Origin: Candidatus Poseidoniaceae archaeon
GTDB taxonomy: Archaea > Thermoplasmatota > Poseidoniia > Poseidoniales > Poseidoniaceae
DNA length: 10,049 nucleotides
Reading direction: 5' to 3'
Assembly: GCA_029250385.1 (NCBI GenBank)
Contig: JAQXFJ010000040.1
Span: forward strand, 1 to 10,049
The translations under genes were made by a program, and so were the position numbers. Below are positions 1 through 7,508 of this stretch, piece by piece. The first letter of the stretch is position 1. Each line of letters begins with the position of its first letter. Below the pieces are notes generated by a model. It saw nothing but the letters and a program-made list of their open reading frames with translations. It was not told the DNA's origin and did no database searches.

Positions 1-3000
1 ACCCAAATGCAACTAAAATCGTCTTACCTGTTTCTGATGAAGGTCCTAAAGATGGAGACCCATCCCAACAAGCAGACGATATCAATTCAATAGATGAGGC
101 TCACGATAATTGCGTCAAAGCTGGTGTAATCCCAATTGGTCTATATGGACAAGGCTACGGCGGTGCAGGCAGTATTCAGTCTCACTTCCTTGACTTGGCT
201 AAATGTCCAAATGGCGTTGTATCAACACAGGCAAGAAACTGCCCTGGTGCTGATCCGTCAAATAATCCTAGAACAGTAAATGCTGGAGGGCAAGCCTACG
301 AATTCCCATCTGGCGGCGGCGGAGCAGGTGCTATGGCTCTATTAGTAGAAGCAATGGTATTTGTTGCAACAAATAATTCTAGAGAAATCTACATGACCGT
401 ATTAGACCCTTACGCTAAGATGGAAAACGACATAACTTGGACTCCAGGAGCAACTGGTCACAGCGTGGTCAATGGCAATTATATCGAAGATACAGGTCCA
501 GGGGAAGAAGGGCATCTTGTCGTAGTCAACGATACACGAGTTACTATTGATGATGCGTACTCATTCCATCCCTCAATTGGCGTTGATATGCAAGGTAACA
601 CACACATTGCATGGATGGATGGCAGAGATTATGGTTTTGAAAAGTCTGCCAATTATGAGGTATATTACACAAAACTACGATTACAGGGTGCTGGAGCATT
701 TGACGGTGCTGAAGAAGGTCTCTCTACTTACGCGATCAAGAAAATAGAAGACACTCCTATCTCGAATGTGGAAGGACTATCTGGTTTGGCGGCTAATCGT
801 CCTTGGTCTGGACATTCGATATACCCGTCCTTGCTAACAGATGATCAAAACAATGTTCATCTCGCATGGGTGGACTCTGGAAATGTTACTGCCGGGGAAG
901 AGGTACAGTATACTAGATTGAATCAGACAGATCTTACTGGACTGGGAGAGTTTGCTCTTGATCCTTGGGATATTGTCTCAATTACCTCATGGGCCAGCAA
1001 TAAGTTAGGGACAGATACAGGTGGTAGGCCTGAGATAGGAATACCTCCTGCATTTGCCAATGATTTAGGAAGCGGAGCTCACGTTGGCTGGTCGGATAGA
1101 AACAAATGTAATGATGAGCAAAATGGTGCATTTACCATTTGCTATTCACATGTTCTAACTGGGCAAGTAGATGTTGAATTGGCTCTGGGTGAAACGTTCT
1201 ATCACGTTATTGAACCAGGTGAACAAACACTTTACAACATGACAATGAACAATTCAACTCCGGGAGATATTGATTTAGTTGCAGATACTTATGGAATAAA
1301 TGTTTCAGGAGTGCCAACAAATTGGACCGTGCAACTATTCTTTGCCAACAATCAAACCCAAATTACTCCGACTACACCAATTTATCTAAAAGGTGGAGAA
1401 TTCATTAATTTCTATCTAAGAGTTCAAGCCCCAACCATTTATCAAGCGAATGAAGATGAATTGGCGCAAATAGTAGTCACTGCAAAGTCCTACAAAGACC
1501 CAGCCATAAGATCCGATCTGACTACTCTGACTTTGATGGATGTTGTTCATGGAATAAGTCTAGATACATCGCTGAGTGTACAAGATATCGAACAAGGAAG
1601 CCAAGCAACCTTCTCAATAACGATTACTAATACCGGGAATGTTCAGGATAGTTTCCTTTTCTGGGACCCAAATACCTTGGAAGGTCAGCAAGAATGGTTA
1701 CTACCATTTGGTTGGGAGATCACTTTCCCGCTGCGTGTCGAACTGGATCCTGGTAAATCAACGACCAAAATACTCACTGTAAAGGTCCCATCAACAGAAG
1801 ACCCAGGTGCATTTGTAATCTACTTGAAGGGTTGGTCCGAAGGAGAACCGATTAAATCAGTAGACAAGGGGACTTATGATATTCTTGAACTAGGAATCTT
1901 CGTATCCATACAATCCGAAGGAAATATTGTCTTCGAAGAATTACTCCCAAAGGACAGTGAAAAAGAAGTAATGGCCGGACAGTGCCACACCTTTGAACAA
2001 GATGTTACCAAGAACTTTGAGTCCGGAAATCTAATCTTTAGCACCCCTGGCGCTCCAGATGAAAAGCCAGATGATATCGATGAGGCTACTTGGGCACAAT
2101 CAAACTGGGTATTGGATGTTGATTTCTCTCAAACTCTTGGAGGAATCGATGCGGCTCTTGGCACTCCAATCGAGTGGAAATTAGATCCAGGTACTACATT
2201 CAAGACCTATATGGTTAGAATTACTCTTTGTGTTCCAGAAGATGCTAGCATCGGCTCTAAGAGTGTCACCTTACAGGCAAACTTAGAAGGGTACCAAAAA
2301 GTCTCAGACTCAGCAAGGTATACTATCAATGTAAAGCATGAATTCAGCCTTGAAACCGATATCGAGCGAGAACCAGACAGGTTGGTAACAGTTACCGATT
2401 CCTTTGGCAATCCTGTTTCTGCAATAGCGGTTAACCCTGGTGAAAACATAGTTCTACCAACCACTACCATCAATAACGGTAACGGGCCTGATAGATTTGA
2501 TTTCAGACTAACTACAGTCACAGACCCGACAGGAGTTCCTGTCAGAACAGGACATTGGGATATTGTTATTCCTCGTGAAAGTCTTGAGGAATTGGATAGG
2601 GATTCTGATCAAACCTTCGATGTGTTGATGAATATTCCAGAATTTGATATTGCAGCAGGCCTGTACGTTGTCGAATTCCAAACACTATCAGAAGAAGCAT
2701 ATCCAAACGAAGATAATAGAGTCACTAGAGAAAGAGATTCGGACCTTTTATACGTTTATGTCAATGAATTTTATGACATGGAAATTTACATGGATTCATC
2801 AGTTGACAATCCGGTAAAAGTCTCAGCGCCAGGAAAAATAGTCAGTTTCTCGGTAAATATTACTAACAACGGTAATGTAGAAGACTGGCCGACCTTGAAT
2901 AATCACACTGCACAACAGGAAGGTAATGCCTTAATTTGGTCAGAACTTCCTGGAATGGGTGCTTTGAGTGGTTGGTCTGTCGAGTGGCGAACTATCAAGA

Positions 3001-3959
3001 AGATAAGCAATGATTTGGAAGTAGACGAACCTTGTGTCGAGATTTCAGAGTCAATACCAGCAGCAGATGCTAGCCAACTAGAGATTGATAGTTTCTATGC
3101 CACTGTTGAGGAAGCACAGGATTCAATTCGTTGTGCAGTAATCTCATCTGGCGACAGTTTGGTTTACATGATGCCTAAAATGGCCCCATATCAAACAATC
3201 GAAATGGTTGCAGTGGTTAAAATTTCAACCACGGCTAAATTAGACACTAGAGTTGTTGGATTGAAAGTTGTTTCAAGGGCAGGAGACATGACTGAAGGAG
3301 GAGATTTCGATTCCTCACCATCTTGGCAGGGAGAAAACCTAGACAGCAATGAATTCGTAGTTACGTTGAGTCTAAAAGCTCCAGACTTGGTTATCAGTGA
3401 ACTAATCATATCCGATTACAGTGCAGAAATAGATTCGACCATTCCTATTGGTATTGTGCTGCAAAATAAGGGTAATACCCATGCAGTCGATATCGAGATA
3501 GTATTGTGTCAATATGATGATGTTGACAGCCAATCAATCATCGATGAGATACAAGATAACGGCTGTGCGGAAGACAGCATTGTCATGCGACAAGTTGTTG
3601 GTGCTCTACTTGCTCCTGATGCCTCGGAGGAAGTTAAAGAAATTGAAATCTATTTACTATATCCAGTAGTTGCGGGAAGTAAGGGTATCTATGTTGTAGT
3701 CGACCCAATGAATCAAATTGTTGAAGGTAGTGAAAAGAATAACGTTAAAGCGGTTTCTGAGCCATTGGAATCACCTAACCCATTCTTAGATGTTGCTTCC
3801 CAAGTCATTGGCAAAACTGCATTACCATTCGTCGTAATTTTGCTAACTCTGTCTTTACTTGGAGTAGTTTACTTTGTTGGTAAGGCTCGTAGAGAAGAAG
3901 CAAAACTGAGGATTGCTGAACAGTCTTCACTAGTTTCAGTGCTTGAATCCGAAGATTAA
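1..3959 (+). CDS. Giant membrane-anchored surface protein (vWA end, propeller-like repeats, Ig/CARDB-like modules), 5' partial
   Basis: The frame is open from base 3 to a TAA at 3957-3959, giving 1,318 visible residues. A TTG at 195 is internal, not the start. Residues 1 to about 120 look like the end of a von Willebrand A domain: an NSIDEAHDNC segment, then a strand reading VIPIGLYG, then a final helix before FVATN. From about 185 to 375 there are three propeller-like repeats of the form PS-D-N-HhaW-D (WMDGRDYG, HLAWVDSG, AHVGWSDR). From about 390 to 1,265 come beta-rich modules marked by N-x-GN turns at about 543, 824, 955 and 1155. The last resembles CARDB, ending IVEGSEKNNV. A hydrophobic helix at about 1272-1293 is followed by a basic KARREE stretch, so the bulk should be outside and the C-terminus inside. 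Many N-x-S/T sequons fit a glycosylated surface protein. Binding or adhesion is plausible, but the ligand is unknown. The signal peptide and the metal-binding part of the vWA domain lie beyond the left edge. Confidence 0.9.
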   Translation, partial: PNATKIVLPVSDEGPKDGDPSQQADDINSIDEAHDNCVKAGVIPIGLYGQGYGGAGSIQSHFLDLAKCPNGVVSTQARNCPGADPSNNPRTVNAGGQAYEFPSGGGGAGAMALLVEAMVFVATNNSREIYMTVLDPYAKMENDITWTPGATGHSVVNGNYIEDTGPGEEGHLVVVNDTRVTIDDAYSFHPSIGVDMQGNTHIAWMDGRDYGFEKSANYEVYYTKLRLQGAGAFDGAEEGLSTYAIKKIEDTPISNVEGLSGLAANRPWSGHSIYPSLLTDDQNNVHLAWVDSGNVTAGEEVQYTRLNQTDLTGLGEFALDPWDIVSITSWASNKLGTDTGGRPEIGIPPAFANDLGSGAHVGWSDRNKCNDEQNGAFTICYSHVLTGQVDVELALGETFYHVIEPGEQTLYNMTMNNSTPGDIDLVADTYGINVSGVPTNWTVQLFFANNQTQITPTTPIYLKGGEFINFYLRVQAPTIYQANEDELAQIVVTAKSYKDPAIRSDLTTLTLMDVVHGISLDTSLSVQDIEQGSQATFSITITNTGNVQDSFLFWDPNTLEGQQEWLLPFGWEITFPLRVELDPGKSTTKILTVKVPSTEDPGAFVIYLKGWSEGEPIKSVDKGTYDILELGIFVSIQSEGNIVFEELLPKDSEKEVMAGQCHTFEQDVTKNFESGNLIFSTPGAPDEKPDDIDEATWAQSNWVLDVDFSQTLGGIDAALGTPIEWKLDPGTTFKTYMVRITLCVPEDASIGSKSVTLQANLEGYQKVSDSARYTINVKHEFSLETDIEREPDRLVTVTDSFGNPVSAIAVNPGENIVLPTTTINNGNGPDRFDFRLTTVTDPTGVPVRTGHWDIVIPRESLEELDRDSDQTFDVLMNIPEFDIAAGLYVVEFQTLSEEAYPNEDNRVTRERDSDLLYVYVNEFYDMEIYMDSSVDNPVKVSAPGKIVSFSVNITNNGNVEDWPTLNNHTAQQEGNALIWSELPGMGALSGWSVEWRTIKKISNDLEVDEPCVEISESIPAADASQLEIDSFYATVEEAQDSIRCAVISSGDSLVYMMPKMAPYQTIEMVAVVKISTTAKLDTRVVGLKVVSRAGDMTEGGDFDSSPSWQGENLDSNEFVVTLSLKAPDLVISELIISDYSAEIDSTIPIGIVLQNKGNTHAVDIEIVLCQYDDVDSQSIIDEIQDNGCAEDSIVMRQVVGALLAPDASEEVKEIEIYLLYPVVAGSKGIYVVVDPMNQIVEGSEKNNVKAVSEPLESPNPFLDVASQVIGKTALPFVVILLTLSLLGVVYFVGKARREEAKLRIAEQSSLVSVLESED

Positions 3960-3960
3960 C

Positions 3961-4713
3961 TCAATTAGACTTTTTGTAATCGCCCAACCACCAATACAGG
4001 TTGGAGTTTTCAGGCGTAACTATCACGTGGCCAGCCTTTTCCGAAATTTGGCGCTGAAGCTTCGCTCTAACTTCTTCTAGTAATTCAGAAACTTGCCGTT
4101 GACCCAATTGTAATTCCTTGCTTAACAAGTTAAGATCGAGCCGCTTTTCAGGTGCTTCGATAATCGAATGAATCATTGCTCGCTCTTCGTACTGCTCAAA
4201 ATCACTGTCGACTCCTTGTGAGATGCGGTTTCTAATATGTTGATGCAGTGAAATCAGTGCGTCTCTTTGACCATCTAATTGCTCAATTACCTGATTAAGT
4301 TCGGCCAAATGTGCCACACCTTCACTTACTGAGATACGTTTCCTTCCACTGACTACCTCGGCAACAGCATGGGTAGATTCAGGTAGTTTACTCGATAAAC
4401 GCATAGGTCCACCAGCGGGTAACTTTCGTTGTTCACAATTAAATAAATCAGGACCCAAATCAATTCTAATTGAAATAGCTTCTTGAACGGTATAAATTGT
4501 TCTTGGCGGTCCGCCCTTTTCGCTTGGAACTTTCATTTTGGTCACAAAATTAGCCTTCTCTAATTCCTTCAAATGCTTCTTTACTGCTTGCTGACTAACT
4601 CCAATCAATTCAGCCAACTGCATTGGATAGTGAGGTTCTCTAACAAGTCTCTCTAAGATTTGCCTGCGAACTTTGTTCTGCAAAAGGGATAGTGCGAGGT
4701 CAAGGTCTGCCAT
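3961..4713 (-). CDS. SurR-like transcription regulator with two winged-helix domains, no CxxC switch
   Basis: A 250-residue protein starting at ATG 4713 and ending at TGA 3961-3963. The N-terminal 80 residues are an ArsR-type winged helix: NKVRRQILERL (13-23), a recognition helix in VSQQAVKKHLKELEKANFV (39-57), and a wing around GGPPRTIYTV (67-76). A helical linker (about 130-170) leads to a second helix-turn-helix-like segment at about 176-220 (LNLLSKELQLGQRQVSELLEEV). This order, and the NKVRR start, match what I recall of SurR, the sulfur-responsive regulator of Pyrococcus. SurR carries a redox CxxC just after NKVRR; here the aligned positions are Arg25 and His28, and the only cysteine is Cys93, so the signal must differ. 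It probably binds DNA as a dimer. It is the last gene of the minus-strand cluster, 42 bases after the membrane protein gene, with only a weak AGGT-type ribosome site. Targets are unknown; the neighbouring membrane genes and its own upstream region are the natural guesses. Confidence 0.85.
   Translation of the reverse strand: MADLDLALSLLQNKVRRQILERLVREPHYPMQLAELIGVSQQAVKKHLKELEKANFVTKMKVPSEKGGPPRTIYTVQEAISIRIDLGPDLFNCEQRKLPAGGPMRLSSKLPESTHAVAEVVSGRKRISVSEGVAHLAELNQVIEQLDGQRDALISLHQHIRNRISQGVDSDFEQYEERAMIHSIIEAPEKRLDLNLLSKELQLGQRQVSELLEEVRAKLQRQISEKAGHVIVTPENSNLYWWLGDYKKSN
3970..3976 (+). terminator. Possible oligo-T terminator for the surface-protein gene
   Basis: A run of five T (3971-3975) lies about a dozen bases after the TAA of the surface-protein gene. 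Archaeal RNA polymerase can stop at short T tracts without a hairpin. Because the genes converge, this tract sits inside the 3' end of the opposing regulator gene. The run is short, so this is a weak call. Confidence 0.25.
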
Positions 4714-4721
4714 ATTGCTAA

Positions 4722-4737
4722 ACCTAAGGTTACCTAA
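4722..4737 (-). promoter_or_regulatory. Candidate operator: direct repeat upstream of the regulator gene
   Basis: On the minus strand the hexamer TTAGGT occurs twice with a 10-base period (TTAGGT-AACC-TTAGGT), about one helical turn apart, and the middle is the near-palindrome GGTAACC. It lies 9-24 bases before the regulator ATG. A repeat on one face of the helix beside a winged-helix gene suggests an autoregulatory site. It does not match the GTTn3AAC motif I recall for SurR. I see no good TATA box nearby, so it may act on read-through transcription or not at all. Confidence 0.3.
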
Positions 4738-4755
4738 TTGAAGAACCTTTTCAAA

Positions 4756-5364
4756 TTAGATATCCCGGTTCTGGTAAAGGAAAAATGCCCCGATAATCAA
4801 CAGAACTCCACCAATAACCATCATCGTTATTGCCAATCCAGACTTTAATGAAGCTTCATATTCCCAATCTACAGAAAATTGTTGTAATGTTTGGGTATCA
4901 TCGCCTCCGGCAACAAACCGATATTCGCCAGGGCTAGGACTCCATACGATCTCACCGTTAGACGTAGGTCCACCTGCTATCAGAGTCACAGAATCTTTTT
5001 CACACTCATAGTAATCTGTTTTTAATTCACATTTTTCTGCTTCAGAAGCCTCAGCAATACCAATCCATACCCCTGATTTTTGCCAAGAGATTTGTACATC
5101 TACGTCAGCTGCTATCGCCTCACTTGGAATTTCTAATATTTCCCCAGACATCCCCCAATAACAAGTCACTTCATCCTGCCCAACAACCGGCAAACCTTGC
5201 TCTACAGTGCAAGGTGGTAGCATGGCATCAACAGATTCGGAGTCGCTCAAATTATTGGTGACCGCTAATGATGATATTATCAGCATCAATAAACCAATAA
5301 TTGTGATGCCAATCGAGATGTACTTATTCACGTAATCACCTAATTTTCGTCCCAATCTTTCCAT
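4756..5364 (-). CDS. Small membrane protein: helix, four-cysteine ectodomain, helix
   Basis: I do not recognise the family. From the ATG at 5364 the protein has 202 residues: membrane helix at about 15-36, an outside domain of about 135 residues with Cys52, 68, 112 and 121 (possibly two disulfides), and a second helix at about 172-197 ending FFLYQNRDI. The domain has a beta-sandwich flavour, with WSPSPGEYRFVAGGDD near its end. The ATG lies inside the upstream gene (25-base overlap). A GTG at 5331 is an attractive alternative: it follows AGGTGAT, a seven-base match to the anti-Shine-Dalgarno, by three bases, removes the overlap, and would start the protein just before the first helix (191 residues). 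The plan and the LYQ ending resemble the neighbouring upstream protein, which suggests an old duplication. Function is unknown; sensing or scaffolding at the envelope is only a guess. Confidence 0.8.
   Translation of the reverse strand: MERLGRKLGDYVNKYISIGITIIGLLMLIISSLAVTNNLSDSESVDAMLPPCTVEQGLPVVGQDEVTCYWGMSGEILEIPSEAIAADVDVQISWQKSGVWIGIAEASEAEKCELKTDYYECEKDSVTLIAGGPTSNGEIVWSPSPGEYRFVAGGDDTQTLQQFSVDWEYEASLKSGLAITMMVIGGVLLIIGAFFLYQNRDI
5335..5341 (-). promoter_or_regulatory. Shine-Dalgarno site favouring a GTG start at 5331
   Basis: AGGTGAT on the minus strand overlaps the TAG stop of the upstream membrane gene and ends three bases before GTG 5331. It is complementary to the usual 3' end of archaeal 16S rRNA. 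This would give translational coupling and decide against the annotated-style ATG at 5364. Confidence 0.45.
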
Positions 5365-6365
5365 GCGTTAGGTTTTGCTGAAGGCTTTTGGTCAACAGTC
5401 TTAGCGATCTTATCTGGAACGGTTTTTGTCTTACTTTCAACTTCCTGTTTAGTGAATAGATTATCTCCTTCATCCCATGAAGCGATTTCCTTTGTGTTGG
5501 TGACCTTTTTGACCGGCTGTTCTGTGCGCACACGATTATAATCGGCAAAAGGATCACTGACTCTGCTTTGTGCTTCATCAACATCTCCTTTCATAAGAGC
5601 AAATACCTGTTCTGTAGTCAATAGTGTACCATTCTGAACATCTTCACTGCCGTCGACAAAGTCGCTAGATTCTGTTAAACCAGTATCTGCAAAAGGGTTG
5701 TCTACCTTTTCTACAACCGCCTGTTGCTGCAGTTTTGCGATGTTTTCCGGAGTTAAATCAGTAATTGGCATCATTTGACCGTTCGCTCCAACCATCATCA
5801 TTTTGGGTCCCTTTCCATTCTTATTTGTTTGGTAAAGGATAAACGCTATTGGTAGAATTATAATTCCAAGACAACATGTCGCTCCACCAAATACGAGTGC
5901 CGGCTGCTCAAGTAATTTCCATTGAGCGCTGGTTGCGTCAACCAACCAAACGGTCGAATTTTCACATCCATTTTCGCATACTACTTGGAGAACATATTCT
6001 CCACTTTCATCGATATCCCAGTCCTCTAAAATGACAAATTTACTGCCATCAGAGTCCATCGGGGTCCAATCTGTTTTGCAATTACTGGTCTCTATTGGAT
6101 CGTCTTGGACATTAGAACCGGCCATTTTAAACAGACTAACATTACTAACTTCATCATCTATAGTAATTGCAGAATAGCAGCTTTTCGATAATTCAACCGT
6201 GACGCTACCATCACCGGTGAGTGATGCTTCATTGATTTTTTTGGGACTCGCAGCCTCATCTATTTTGTCGACATTAGAAAAAATCGCAATAGAACCAAGC
6301 AAAATAAATACTAACCCAATAATGGCAATGCGCAAAGCCCAAGGGTTACCAGATTTCTGCGCCAT
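5340..6365 (-). CDS. Membrane protein: helix, four-cysteine ectodomain, helix and long acidic cytoplasmic tail
   Basis: I do not recognise the family. The chosen start is ATG 6365 (341 residues) because GAGGA lies six bases before it; an in-frame ATG at 6392 would add nine residues. Helix 1 is at about 10-30. The ectodomain (about 31-150) has Cys63, 96, 130 and 134 and a strand SGEYVLQVVC. Helix 2 is at about 156-179 with two cysteines (164, 165), ending FILYQTN. The tail (about 180-341) is Lys/Asp/Glu-rich and looks disordered, with a predicted-helical TTEQVFALMKGD stretch and repeated short motifs: NPFAD (223-227), DPFAD (271-275), WDEGD (297-301) and WKDWDEN at the end. Such motifs usually dock partner proteins. 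It follows top6A by 42 bases and is followed, with or without overlap, by the smaller similar membrane protein, so all are likely co-transcribed. A receptor or scaffold role is inference from the layout only. Confidence 0.8.
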   Translation of the reverse strand: MAQKSGNPWALRIAIIGLVFILLGSIAIFSNVDKIDEAASPKKINEASLTGDGSVTVELSKSCYSAITIDDEVSNVSLFKMAGSNVQDDPIETSNCKTDWTPMDSDGSKFVILEDWDIDESGEYVLQVVCENGCENSTVWLVDATSAQWKLLEQPALVFGGATCCLGIIILPIAFILYQTNKNGKGPKMMMVGANGQMMPITDLTPENIAKLQQQAVVEKVDNPFADTGLTESSDFVDGSEDVQNGTLLTTEQVFALMKGDVDEAQSRVSDPFADYNRVRTEQPVKKVTNTKEIASWDEGDNLFTKQEVESKTKTVPDKIAKTVDQKPSAKPNAWKDWDEN

Positions 6366-6370
6366 ATCTA

Positions 6371-6376
6371 TTCCTC
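6371..6376 (-). promoter_or_regulatory. Shine-Dalgarno site choosing ATG 6365
   Basis: The minus strand reads CGAGGAATAGAT immediately before ATG 6365; GAGGA with a six-base spacer is a good ribosome site. The alternative ATG at 6392 has no comparable sequence upstream, since CAAGCATTC precedes it. Confidence 0.5.
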
Positions 6377-6407
6377 GGCGGAAGTCCTCCATGAATGCTT
6401 GTACAAA

Positions 6408-7508
6408 TCAAGCAAGACCTAATTCCGCTAATTTCTCAGGCAAATAGGTATCTGTTACGAAATCTAGACCATATTTGGCTAACGATTGCTGCTCAGCCTT
6501 TTTACCCAATTCTAGCATCATATTGATTTGTTCCTGCCACCATGAATCAGCAAACCGAGGGTCTGTAAGTTCTGCGTTTAACGCCTCGATATCTTTCTTT
6601 GAAAGGTCATCACTAGGTAACTCATAGGCCATGATATCATCAGCAGTAATCCCCAAGTAAGTCGCAGATGGTGTTGCTAGATATTCCGATATATGTGCAG
6701 TTTTAATGGCACCATACGCTATTGAGGCAAATATTCTGAACGACCACGGGTCCCCGTCAAGAAATACAACAACTGGCAAGTCCCATTCTTCGCTCATGCG
6801 CTTGATTATTCGTCTTGTAGATCTTGCTGGTTGCCCTTTTAGATGCAGTAGACCGCATTTATAATCTTCATCAAAACCATTTTCGACTAATCTATCAAAC
6901 ATACCACCTGTTTCAATTGCCATAATGAAATTGATATCATGTTCTAATAATTCGATTTTCTCTTTTTCAACATTATATGGTACGCCATAGCCAGAATCAC
7001 CAACATCATCTCGTGCATTGATTCTCATCCATTCTCCACGCCTGTTTCTCTCTTGCAAGGTTAGATTACCAATCATTCTAGCGCCATCTTCTTCAGGACG
7101 TAATTTGAAATCTTCTCGCAGACACTTTGTCACGATTTCTAAATCTTCAGCAAGGTTATTTGATTCATTTTGGCTACCAAATTTACCCAATCCCCAACTT
7201 TCAGAGATGTAGTACATTTCTCTTAATGTTGAAGATTTACCAGAATCTATCATCTCTTCAATAAATTCAATCACGTGTAATGCTCGGAGTAGTTGCTTTG
7301 CCGAACCCAAACTCGTTGCGTCACGAGTTGAGCGTTTCTTTCCATATTTATAGACACCCAATTTCTTGTCAAACCCTATGTTGGTCTTTGTTCTAACAGG
7401 TAAAGTCATTGTTGGAGGTTCACCGTTGACGATTTTATCATACATTTCACCAACAACAGAATGCATGGCGACCTTGGTGTCTTCTGCCGACATGCGCTTT
7501 TGTGCCAT
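6408..7508 (-). CDS. top6A: DNA topoisomerase VI subunit A (Spo11-like)
   Basis: The catalytic subunit of the type IIB topoisomerase. It cuts both DNA strands through tyrosine-phosphate bonds, letting another duplex pass; it works as an A2B2 complex with the B subunit on the chromosome. At 366 residues it is of normal family length. The 5Y-CAP winged-helix part contains REMYYIS with Tyr99-Tyr100; the second is the likely catalytic one by analogy with Spo11. The Toprim metal site is complete: Glu199 in AIETGG and Asp251/Asp253 in FLDGDPWS. The start, ATG 7508, overlaps the TGA of the B gene by one base (TGATG) and is preceded by GGAGGTGA, a near-perfect ribosome site, so the two subunits should be made in coupled amounts. 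All key residues are present and no damage is seen. Confidence 0.97.
   Translation of the reverse strand: MAQKRMSAEDTKVAMHSVVGEMYDKIVNGEPPTMTLPVRTKTNIGFDKKLGVYKYGKKRSTRDATSLGSAKQLLRALHVIEFIEEMIDSGKSSTLREMYYISESWGLGKFGSQNESNNLAEDLEIVTKCLREDFKLRPEEDGARMIGNLTLQERNRRGEWMRINARDDVGDSGYGVPYNVEKEKIELLEHDINFIMAIETGGMFDRLVENGFDEDYKCGLLHLKGQPARSTRRIIKRMSEEWDLPVVVFLDGDPWSFRIFASIAYGAIKTAHISEYLATPSATYLGITADDIMAYELPSDDLSKKDIEALNAELTDPRFADSWWQEQINMMLELGKKAEQQSLAKYGLDFVTDTYLPEKLAELGLA

Noticed and set aside
195..197. TTG as the start of the surface-protein gene
   Set aside because: The same frame is open back to base 3 and the upstream residues continue the vWA domain, so the gene begins outside the window.
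2207..2521. 104-codon minus-strand open frame inside the surface-protein gene
   Set aside because: It lies wholly opposite a well-supported gene, has no recognisable domain and looks like the complement of beta-rich coding sequence.
5336..5584. 82-codon minus-strand frame overlapping the tail of the larger membrane protein
   Set aside because: It is an alternative frame of the same strand with no domain, while the longer frame has continuous repeated motifs.
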